This document shows positions 7,098-15,400 of a stretch of DNA of 29,814 nt, in pieces; position 1 is the stretch's first letter, and every line of letters begins with the position of its first letter. The stretch is taken from contig CAIOSU010000081.1 in the NCBI GenBank assembly GCA_903861055.1, positions 1 to 29,814 on the forward strand. The letters run 5' to 3'. Origin of the DNA: an uncultured bacterium. Its GTDB lineage: Bacteria; Bacteroidota; Bacteroidia; Chitinophagales; CAIOSU01. Below the pieces are notes generated by a model. It ran no database searches. It saw only the letters and a list, made by a program, of their open reading frames with translations, and was not told the origin of the DNA. The position numbers and the translations under genes were made by a program.

Positions 7098-8027
7098 TCA
7101 ACCCAGCAACTTCTTCAACTTCAATAACGTGCTGCGTTCGTGGGTGATGTGGTGGTAGGGCGTGAGTGTGCCGCCGAAGGCACTGAAAAAGCGCTCGATG
7201 GCAGGTAGCATACTACCTTCGAAGTTAAAGGCCAAACCTTTCTCAGTGGCTAGTTGTATCCCCTTCCATAGCAATAGGCTCATGGCACCGCTATTGTTGT
7301 GCTCCGGGTCGGCAGCGCCAAGCAGGTAGTGCATGGTTTGGTGGTCGTGCACCAATAGCACGGCAGCGTTTATATGCCCTTGCTGGTCGCGGGCTTCTAG
7401 CAGTTGGCCCCAGTTATTGGTCGTTAAGGTTTTATATATTCCTTCAACAAATGCCAAATCAAAAGGCAGGGTTTGCTTTTTGGCTTGGTAAGAGGCCTTC
7501 TTTAAATCGAAAAGGGCATTGATGCTTGTTGCTTCCGTAACGGTTAAATGCTTTTCGGCTTTGCGTATTTCGCGACGCACATTGTCTTTAAAATCGGCAA
7601 AGGTTGCAGCGGTATCCGTTAGGTTATTGAGGATATAGGTAAAGCGGGTAGTTTGGTTTAAACCCGCCCAATGGAACGGCAAACTATTAGTAAGACTTGG
7701 CAGGCACTTTACATCTAACGAGGCATAATCGGGTAGTTGTTTTATCAGCTCGCCCAGCACTTCTTTTTCGTGCGCAATTCGGTTGGCGTTCTTTTGACCT
7801 TCAGGATAAAACACTATTGGGCCCAAGTAAGGCGATAAATAGGGATGAATGATGCGCTTAAATCCTTTTTGCTCGATAACAGGCAATGGCCACAGGCCCC
7901 AAACATCGGTGCCTTTTTGATATACCACGGCTTTCCATTCGCATACCGCATCCAACCACTCCGGGCGGTGAAACAAGGGCAACTCATGGTTGGCTGCCCA
8001 CTGGCGGTATATTTTTTTGTTGGCCAT
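7098..8027 (-). CDS. FemAB/GNAT-like acyltransferase (PF13480-type)
   Basis: A 309-residue soluble protein with no signal peptide. The pattern is that of the FemAB-like double-GNAT enzymes of Bacteroidota: FKDNVRREIRKAEK in the middle, AAVLLVHDHQTMHYLLGA, then the C-terminal FNFEGSMLPAIERFFSAFGG. These enzymes acylate or aminoacylate cell-wall or surface-glycan precursors from CoA or tRNA donors; the substrate here is unknown. The start is fixed by the ATG at 8027, whose A is shared with the TAA stop of the preceding gene (TAATG), indicating translational coupling; a longer version would need a TTG at 8060. It is third in the deacetylase-GNAT-FemAB set. Confidence 0.82.
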   Translation of the reverse strand: MANKKIYRQWAANHELPLFHRPEWLDAVCEWKAVVYQKGTDVWGLWPLPVIEQKGFKRIIHPYLSPYLGPIVFYPEGQKNANRIAHEKEVLGELIKQLPDYASLDVKCLPSLTNSLPFHWAGLNQTTRFTYILNNLTDTAATFADFKDNVRREIRKAEKHLTVTEATSINALFDLKKASYQAKKQTLPFDLAFVEGIYKTLTTNNWGQLLEARDQQGHINAAVLLVHDHQTMHYLLGAADPEHNNSGAMSLLLWKGIQLATEKGLAFNFEGSMLPAIERFFSAFGGTLTPYHHITHERSTLLKLKKLLG

Positions 8028-9112
8028 TAGGTAAATGCTTGGTCGCCGTCGCCATCGCAAATATTGGGTTGTGCACCCATTTTTACATACTGGCTAACGG
8101 CATTGGAAGCAAAATACTCTCTTCGGATGGATTTAACAAAGATATAGGGCCGCTTGTGCTGCTTAAAATAATGTGCAAGCCCCGGGTGGAAGGTAGTGAG
8201 CATCTCCAACTTCTCGGAAACCATATAGCTATTGATGGCCTCAGCCAACACTGCTACATACGCATCTTCCACAAAAACATACGGCGTTTTCAAGTGTCCA
8301 TCGCGTACCGAAAGCATGGCGTAGCCTACTATACTGCCTTCTGCATTCGTTAATCTCCATTGCACAAACTCAAACCGTTTAGCCACCGAAGAGAAGTAAT
8401 ATCGTCTGCTCTCCTGGTCAGGCGCTCCGCTGCGAATCCAAGGGTATTGGCTTATCCAGTCCAGGTCGTCTTTTCCTCTACGGAAAAGCAGCTTATGTAA
8501 ATAGGGCTTTAAAAAATCCTCGGTTTTGTCGTCTACGGATGTAATTACCTCAACGCCTGTGGGCGGGTTTTTAGCTTTTGATGGCACCAACAAATTCAAA
8601 ACACTATCGCCAATAACCAACAAAGGTTGTAATATTGATAGGGCTGGTTTCTTTTTGATTATAATGTCGGCAAAGTTGGCCCGAAGATAAGCCCGAGTGC
8701 CTTCTAGGTATAGTTCGCCTTTATATAGCCCTGTACTTAAGTAAAGGTTTCTCGATTCAGGCACGGCATCGGCGCCAAATATACGCCCACCCCAATCTTC
8801 CAAGCATCTATTCACCAAGCCCTTTGCAATGCCTATGCCGCGCAATTCAGGGTTTACCCATACGCAGCTATACCAGCATACTGGTTGAGCTTGCCCGTTA
8901 GGAAAAATGGTATCGCATAGCACCATACGGTAGCCGGCCACCTCATTATTAACCCAAGCCATGTACATTATGGGTGTTTCGGTATCCAACCTAGGGTTGT
9001 GCAAATGCGACAAGGCCCTGAGCCTGCTTACGGGCAAATGTTTTAACTCGCTAAATTGCTGGCTTTGGGTAAACGCTACCAACTGGGCTGCCGTGTAGGT
9101 TTTAATCTCCAT
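8027..9112 (-). CDS. GNAT family N-acetyltransferase
   Basis: A 361-residue cytoplasmic protein. An N-terminal GNAT domain shows the acetyl-CoA pyrophosphate-binding loop PELRGIGIAKGLV (RGIGIAKG at 91-98) after the beta strand YSCVWV. The rest (about 190-361) looks like a second, degenerate acyltransferase half, with FEFVQWRLTNAEG and GYAMLSVRDG, making it a tandem-GNAT protein. It is coupled on both sides: its ATG at 9112 overlaps the deacetylase stop by one base and its own stop overlaps the next ATG in the same way. Context suggests acetylation of a sugar or lipid carrier-linked glycan; the substrate is unknown. Confidence 0.8.
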   Translation of the reverse strand: MEIKTYTAAQLVAFTQSQQFSELKHLPVSRLRALSHLHNPRLDTETPIMYMAWVNNEVAGYRMVLCDTIFPNGQAQPVCWYSCVWVNPELRGIGIAKGLVNRCLEDWGGRIFGADAVPESRNLYLSTGLYKGELYLEGTRAYLRANFADIIIKKKPALSILQPLLVIGDSVLNLLVPSKAKNPPTGVEVITSVDDKTEDFLKPYLHKLLFRRGKDDLDWISQYPWIRSGAPDQESRRYYFSSVAKRFEFVQWRLTNAEGSIVGYAMLSVRDGHLKTPYVFVEDAYVAVLAEAINSYMVSEKLEMLTTFHPGLAHYFKQHKRPYIFVKSIRREYFASNAVSQYVKMGAQPNICDGDGDQAFT

Positions 9113-10149
9113 TAGCGGCGTTTTACCTCGTTTATGCCTAAGGTTTGCTGTACTAAACTTGCCGTATAGGAGGTTTTTATAATTTGCTCTGCATTAAGTT
9201 TGCCCCCATCCATGGGTATGCGTTGCAAATGCTTTGCGTGTATATCGGTTTTTAGGCCAGCGGTGCCAAAACTAAGGTCCACCAATGGTTCACCTTGGTT
9301 ATATAATTCATCAAAAAATCTTGCGCTTACCCTATGATCAGTAAATGGGAAAGCAAATACTCGATAAGGAACTTGAAAAACTTCCTGCACATAATGCAAG
9401 CTCTCGGTGGTTTGTTCCAGCTGTTCCACAATATCTAGCTTGTAATACATTGGGTGGTCAATGCTATGGGCGCCGATAGTAAAACCAGACTGAGCTAATT
9501 GGCGAATTTGAGTTTTGGTCATGTAGGGTTTTTGGTTTCGCAAAAACACCCCAAAATCGAGTTCAAAAACATCCGCAATTTGATTAATTACAAACTGATG
9601 CTCATAACCCAATTTGCCCAGTAGCTTCTTTATTGCGTCTGTATTATTCGGTTTCCTAGCCCCTTCGGGCATCAGGGCCTTTATAGCAGCCAGTTCACCG
9701 TTGCTTATCTCGGTTTTTTGTATTTTGTCCATTATCAACGATACCTTAAAACGATATAGCAGACCTCGGTTGTCAACAAAACCACTATTAACAAAAAAGG
9801 TAGCTGGTATGCCCTTGCGCAACAATATAGGCGCAATTATTTCGGCACACTCCCTGAGCCCATCATCAAAGCTAAGGTGCATGGAGGGTTTGCTAAAATA
9901 TGCTCCATTTCCCTCCGAATTAATCAACTCTTGCAAGGTAATAGGGTCAAAATGTTTGAGCATTAAATCTAAATCGCGCTCAAATTCTGCTTCATTATTG
10001 TATCGGTAAAGATGGGCTATGTGGGGTAAGTAGTTGTTGCTTATGGTGTGGTAAAAGGGTAGGATTAATTGCTTGCCGGTTTTGGCAATGAACATAGGTA
10101 TTGAGAACTGACGACCAAGTTGGCCTAACAAATTTTTAACTGGCTGCAT
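9112..10149 (-). CDS. polysaccharide deacetylase family protein (NodB-like, CE4)
   Basis: A 345-residue protein. It has the NodB homology motif 1, SFDDG (93-97), carrying the catalytic base and first metal ligand Asp, and motif 2 HSIDH, giving the metal ligands His228 and His232 (HxxxH). Where the usual R-x-P-(Y/F)-G motif is expected it has AFPFTD, so motif 3 is altered. Family members remove N-acetyl groups from GlcNAc-containing glycans. There is no clear cleavable signal peptide; MFIAKTGKQLILPFYH is only mildly hydrophobic, so a cytoplasmic or membrane-face site on lipid-linked precursors is plausible. It is the first gene of a six-gene run and faces the flippase gene across a 135-bp divergent promoter region. 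Confidence 0.88.
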   Translation of the reverse strand: MQPVKNLLGQLGRQFSIPMFIAKTGKQLILPFYHTISNNYLPHIAHLYRYNNEAEFERDLDLMLKHFDPITLQELINSEGNGAYFSKPSMHLSFDDGLRECAEIIAPILLRKGIPATFFVNSGFVDNRGLLYRFKVSLIMDKIQKTEISNGELAAIKALMPEGARKPNNTDAIKKLLGKLGYEHQFVINQIADVFELDFGVFLRNQKPYMTKTQIRQLAQSGFTIGAHSIDHPMYYKLDIVEQLEQTTESLHYVQEVFQVPYRVFAFPFTDHRVSARFFDELYNQGEPLVDLSFGTAGLKTDIHAKHLQRIPMDGGKLNAEQIIKTSYTASLVQQTLGINEVKRR

Positions 10150-10208
10150 TATTACCGTATTTGCAAACCGCTTATATCCAATAAACGCCTGATGTCCATC
10201 TTGCAGAA

Positions 10209-10216
10209 CAAAAATA
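10209..10216 (-). promoter_or_regulatory. -7 element for the deacetylase operon
   Basis: On the minus strand this reads TATTTTTG, matching TAnnTTTG. It lies about 60 bp upstream of the deacetylase ATG in the 135-bp divergent gap shared with the flippase gene. No convincing -33 TTG was seen. Confidence 0.4.
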
Positions 10217-10284
10217 TCAAAATATTATGGGTTATAACCTGTGTAAGTGTTATCATTTCTACTTAAACGCTTTTTGTTGTTAAT

Positions 10285-11772
10285 TTGGTTGCTCGAAAGC
10301 ATAAAAAACTATTGAATCCACTAAAAAAACTGGCAGGCCAAACGGCTTTGTATGGCATAAGTAGCATTTTGGGCCGCTCGCTCAACTACTTACTAGTGCC
10401 GCTATATACGCTGCAGCTTGCTCCGGAGCAATTTGGTACTTATACGGAGCTGTATGCTTATGTGGGGTTTTTAGTGGTGCTGCTTACCTATGGCATGGAG
10501 ACTGCGTTTTTTCGCTTTGCCAACCAAGAACCCGATAATAAACAAGTATACAGTTCGGCGCTCATTTCGTTTCTGATTAGCTCCATTTCTTTTGCTTTAA
10601 TTTTTACTTTGGTTTCAGGCCCCATTGCTACCGCTATGGAATATCCTAACCACCCCGAGTATATTACTTGGTTTGCTTGGATATTGGCTTTAGATGCGCT
10701 ATCGGCATTGCCGTTTGCTCGTTTAAGGCTGCAAAACAAACCATTGCGTTTTGCTACGGTGCGCTTAGCCAGTATTGGGGTAAATATAACTCTCAACCTA
10801 TTTTTTCTATACTTCTCCAAAAACGCCTTTGATGCTGGAGAAACCAGCTGGGTGGCCTCGTGCTACAACCCGAGCATTGGGGTGGGGTACATTTTTATCA
10901 TCAACCTAATATCAAGCATTATTACGCTTATGCTTTTGTTGCCTGCCTTTAGGGGCTTGAGCGCGGGCTTTAGTGCTGATACTTGGAAACGGATGGTAAA
11001 ATATGGGCTGCCATTAGTAGTAGTAGGTTTTGCGGGCATTGTTAACGAAACTTTGGACAGGGCATTGATGAAGTACCTGTTGCCATACGACCACGATACC
11101 AATATGTACCAACTAGGTATATATGGCGCCAATTATAAGCTGGCTATGCTCATGACCATTTTTATACAAGCATACCGCTACGCAGCCGAACCGTTCTTTT
11201 TCTCGCAAGCCAAAGAGAAGGACAGTAAACAGTTGTTTGCCAAAATACTCAACTACTTTGCCCTCGCCGGGGCGTTTATCTTTTTGACGGTAACGCTGTT
11301 TATCGATGTATTTAAGTGGTTTATTCGGAACCCAGCATTTCATGAAGGGTTGAACGTGGTACCTATCCTTTTGATGGCCAACTTGTTTTTTGGGCTTTAT
11401 GTTAGCTTATCTATTTGGTACAAGCTTTCGGACAAAACGGGCCTTGGAGGCTGGGTGGCGCTCAGTGCTGCAGCGCTCACCATTGCCCTCAACGTTTGGT
11501 GGATACCTATTTATGGCTATACGGGCTCGGCATGGGCCACGCTAATTGTATACGTTTATCTGGCTACCGCATCGCTTATTCTCGGCAACAAATACTACCC
11601 CGTGCCTTATCAAGTAGCCCGCATTGCAATATACATTCTAGTGGCTTTTGCCATTTATCTGCTCGACTACAACTTTACCCACTTTATACCCGTGAATCCT
11701 TACGTAATTAAAGGCGGATACTTGGCTGGGTATGGCCTATTTGCTTATTTAATGGAGAAAGGAAATAAATAA
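10285..11772 (+). CDS. oligosaccharide flippase / lipopolysaccharide biosynthesis protein (Wzx-like, MOP superfamily)
   Basis: A 495-residue polytopic membrane protein with about 12-14 hydrophobic segments. The N-terminus (LKKLAGQTALYGISSILGR, then LNYLLVPLYT) and the following YGMETAFFRFAN are typical of Bacteroidota Wzx-like flippases, which turn undecaprenyl-linked glycan units across the inner membrane. No ATG exists near the 5' end: the frame opens after a TAA at 10264-10266 and the start must be TTG, either at 10285 or at 10312. The first ATG would remove two membrane helices. It is divergent from the deacetylase operon and probably serves the same surface glycan. It ends 2 bp from the convergent rnhB. 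Confidence 0.88.
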   Translation: MVARKHKKLLNPLKKLAGQTALYGISSILGRSLNYLLVPLYTLQLAPEQFGTYTELYAYVGFLVVLLTYGMETAFFRFANQEPDNKQVYSSALISFLISSISFALIFTLVSGPIATAMEYPNHPEYITWFAWILALDALSALPFARLRLQNKPLRFATVRLASIGVNITLNLFFLYFSKNAFDAGETSWVASCYNPSIGVGYIFIINLISSIITLMLLLPAFRGLSAGFSADTWKRMVKYGLPLVVVGFAGIVNETLDRALMKYLLPYDHDTNMYQLGIYGANYKLAMLMTIFIQAYRYAAEPFFFSQAKEKDSKQLFAKILNYFALAGAFIFLTVTLFIDVFKWFIRNPAFHEGLNVVPILLMANLFFGLYVSLSIWYKLSDKTGLGGWVALSAAALTIALNVWWIPIYGYTGSAWATLIVYVYLATASLILGNKYYPVPYQVARIAIYILVAFAIYLLDYNFTHFIPVNPYVIKGGYLAGYGLFAYLMEKGNK

Positions 11773-11774
11773 CT

Positions 11775-12383
11775 TCATTCTTTTTCAAACAGCTCTCCCT
11801 GCTTTGGCAAAGGCAATAGCCTAAACGTTTTGCGGTGCAGCTCACAGTCGCCGTGCAGCAATATGGCATCGCGGTGGGCTTTGGTGGGGTAACCTTTGTT
11901 ATTGCTCCATTGGTAGTGCGGGTGTTTCAAGTGCTCCACTTCCATATACTCATCCCTATATGTCTTAGCCAAAACCGACGCAGCAGCAATGCTGGCAAAC
12001 TTGCTATCACCTTTTACAATACATTCGTGGGGGATGGATTGGTATTTTTTGAAGCGATTGCCGTCAATCAACAACAATTCGGGTAAGGTTTTCAATTGAT
12101 CCAATGCCCGGTGCATGGCCAAAAAGGAAGCATTGAGAATATTGATTTCGTCAATTTCGTTTTGCCAAACAAAACCCACGGCCCAGGCCAATGCTTTTTG
12201 CTCTATAATGATACGCAAAGCATTTCGGTTGGTTTCTGTCATTTGCTTGCTATCGTTCAATAGTGGGTGCCTAAAGCGCTTGGGCAGTATTACGGCAGCA
12301 GCAACCACTGGGCCTGCCAAACAACCTCTTCCGGCCTCATCGCAGCCAGCTTCTAATACTTTGGTTTGATAAAAAGTACGCAC
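11775..12383 (-). CDS. rnhB: ribonuclease HII
   Basis: A 202-residue enzyme that removes ribonucleotides and RNA primers from DNA-RNA hybrids in the cytoplasm. It has the catalytic motif CDEAGRGCLAGPV (Asp15, Glu16), LLLIDGNRF carrying the third acidic residue, and GDSKFASIAAASVLAKTYRD, with the usual C-terminal helices. The start is GTG at 12381-12383, the first possible start after an in-frame stop. The length is normal. The gene is convergent with the flippase and follows the adhesin's hairpin terminator, so it probably has its own promoter. Confidence 0.96.
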   Translation of the reverse strand: MRTFYQTKVLEAGCDEAGRGCLAGPVVAAAVILPKRFRHPLLNDSKQMTETNRNALRIIIEQKALAWAVGFVWQNEIDEINILNASFLAMHRALDQLKTLPELLLIDGNRFKKYQSIPHECIVKGDSKFASIAAASVLAKTYRDEYMEVEHLKHPHYQWSNNKGYPTKAHRDAILLHGDCELHRKTFRLLPLPKQGELFEKE

Positions 12384-12415
12384 CGAGTGAAGTTACAAAA
12401 AGCGCTAAATAAAGA

Positions 12416-12439
12416 AGGGGCGTTTTTTAAAACGCCCCT
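12416..12439 (-). terminator. rho-independent terminator of the SprB-repeat adhesin gene
   Basis: A perfect inverted repeat with 11-bp arms (AGGGGCGTTTT / AAAACGCCCCT) lies 24 bp past the adhesin stop codon. Read on the minus strand, the stem is followed by TCTTTATTTA, a T-rich run. The palindrome could work in both directions, but no plus-strand gene ends here. It separates the adhesin from rnhB. Confidence 0.8.
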
Positions 12440-12462
12440 GTAAACGGTCAACGGTACCTTGG

Positions 12463-15400
12463 TTAATTCAAAAGCACCACACTACCGGTTTTGCTTTGCT
12501 GGTACTTGATGCCATTGATAGTTTCTACAAAAACCACCTTCCATACATATACCCCAGAAATACATAGGCCGTTGCTCATGGTTCCGTTCCAGCCCTCATT
12601 AAAATCGCTGGTGGTGTAGGCTAAGGCTCCCCAACGGTCAAACACTTCAAGTTTATATCCCGTTACCCTTTCACAATCGGCAAAGCCCTTAAACAAGTCA
12701 TTAACCCCATCACCATTTGGTGAGAAGGCATTAGGCATGAACACTTCGCAATTGCAGCGTTCTACTTTTACGGTAACAGTATCTTCAGCAATGTTACAAT
12801 CGCTGGTAGCGGTTACGGTGTATATACCTGAGTCGGCTATCAAAATCTCTGGTCCAAATTCACCAGTCGACCATTCATACACAAAGCCTTCAGGGCCTAT
12901 TGTATAACGCACCCATTCGCCCTCGCAAAGAGTGGTGTCGTTTACTTCGTAAAGCGCCACTTGTGTGCCAGCGCTCACCCTTACCGAGTCAGCACCTTGG
13001 CAACCGTTCGGGAAATCTACCACCACTTTTACCATTTCGTTAGTGGTTGCGGTATATTGGTTGGCCGTCGCACCGTTTTGCCATACCATTGGTGCGGTAA
13101 TGCTATCCAGGTTAAACAACACCGATTCGCCAGCACAAATAGTTCTGTTACCACCCAAGCTTACTGTTGATGCAGGGTTCGGTGGCAATATTTCAGTAGC
13201 TGTTAGCGAGCAGCCATTATTGTCGGTTACAGTAACGCTATAAGTGCCTGCATCCAAGGTATTCAAGGTTGCCACAGTAGCAGCATTGCTCCATTGGTAA
13301 ATGTATGCAGGCATACCGCCACTTACGTTTGCCTGCAAAGCCCCAGAGAATGGGTCGGTGCAATCAATTTGGGTGGCGCTAATGCTCAACTGCAACAAAG
13401 CCGGTTCGGTTATCACATAAGTTTGCGTAGCCGAACAGCCGCCGTTATCGCTTACCGTAACGCTGTAGCTACCAGCTACTAAGTTTTGTTTTGGCATATT
13501 CAAGTCCCCATCGCTCCAGGTAAAGTTGGTATAAGGGCCAGTAACGTCAATTGAGCCTGTAGCATCGCCAAAGCATGATGGGTTTACCAAGGTAGCGGTA
13601 ATAGGCAATACCGGTATGCCCGTGATAATGGCCGCCGCGGTGGCAGTGCAACCTGCACCATCGGTAATGGTAACGATATAGTTGCCCGCACCTAAACTGC
13701 CAATGCTTGCACCAGTGGCGCTGGTACTCCAACTATAGGTAATAGGCTGTGTGCCTCCGGTTACCACTGCATCTATTGCTGCGGTGTTGGGGCCTGCGCA
13801 AGTAACTTGGGTAACAGTTAAGCTCAAAACAGGTGGGTTAGGTGCCGCCAAAGTAACCGCATCGGTTATGGTGCAGCCATTGGCATCGGTTATGGTAACT
13901 GAATAGTTACCGGGTGCTAAGTTGTTTATCGATGGAGTGGTCGCGCTATTAGACCACAAGTAAGTAAGCGGCGTAGTGCCACCCGTTGCTGAGCTGCTTA
14001 CCGCTCCTGAGTTGGGTATATTACAATCTAAAGCAGTTGGCGTGAGCGTTAAACCTAGCGCTGCTGGTTCGGTGAGCACCGATGTTGCGCTTGCTGTACA
14101 GCCGTTGGCATCAGTTACTGTTACACTATAGTTACCTGCAGCCAACCCCGTTGATGGGTTGGTGGTTGCGCCATGGCCCCAAGTAAAGCTAGTAAAACTG
14201 CCTACCGCTTCAATAGCACCACTGTTGTTGCCATTGCAAGCAAGATTTGTTGGGGCAATGCTTACTGTAGGTAGGGTAGAGGCATTAACGGTGCCACTTG
14301 CAGTGGCCGTACAACCTACCCCATCGGTGACGGTAACCGAATATTGACCCGGTGATAAGCTATTAATGACAAGCGTATTGCCACCATTGCTCCATGCCTG
14401 ATTAAAAGGGGCTGTGCCATTACTTACAGTGGCCGTTGCTGTACCCGAATTGGGCGTATTGCATAGCTCATCGGTAGTAGCAACCGTAACGTTTACCACT
14501 GGCGGATTTACCAACGTAACCGAAGCCGTTGCGGTGCAACTGTTAGCATCCGTTACGGTTACGCTATAGGTACTCGCCAACAAGCTATTGATGCTGCTCG
14601 TAGTAGCATTGTTCGACCACAGATAGGTAAATGGCCCTGTTCCTCCAGCAGGTGTAGCGGTTATGTCGCCATTGTTCAGCAACGGGCATATTGGGTTATT
14701 GGCTGCCAAAGTAACCGATAATGCAGTAGGTGCAATTACAGTAGTGCTTACCGTTGTGGTACAACCACCAGTGCCTGTAATCGTTACAGTATACGTTCCG
14801 GCTGAAAGGCCATTAATGGTTGCCGTATTGCCAGCATTGCTCCATGCATAGGTAAACGGAGCCGTTCCGCTGGTGGTGTTAACGGTAGCTGTACCGTTGT
14901 TTCCACCAAAACAGCCCACTGGGGTATTGGCAATAGTTGCCGTAACGGCGGCGGGCACGGTAACCGTAGCTGCTATGTTGCCTATACAACCATTGGCATC
15001 GGTAACGGTAACGGTGTATGTGCCAGCGGTTAGGTTGCTTATATCTTCAGTAACCGCTGCGTTGCTCCAGCTATACGAAATTGGAGCTAGGCCGCCTGTC
15101 ACGGTTAAATTAATCGATGCAGTATTGGGTGCAGTGCAGTTCCCGTTGGTTATGGCGGTGCCCAGTGTAAACGAGGTTGGGGTAGTAACCGTTGTGCTGG
15201 CTGCAATTACGCAACCCGAGTTGTCGGTTACCGTTACAGTATAGGTGCCAGCAGCCAAGTTGCTTTGGTTTATAGTGGTTGGGCCATTGCTCCAAGTATA
15301 AGTGTATGGCGGTGTGCCGCCACTTGGCGCAACCAAAACGGTACCAGTGCCCGCTGCACCGCATGCAGAGGCCGTTGCCGAAGCTGTAGCAGCTAGCGTG

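Noticed and set aside
7886..8353. 155-codon plus-strand frame
   Set aside because: Antisense to the overlap of the FemAB-like and GNAT genes, both clearly coding.
14873..15244. Val/Pro-rich plus-strand frames across the adhesin
   Set aside because: They are the reverse reading of the SprB repeats, and recur with the same period as the repeats.
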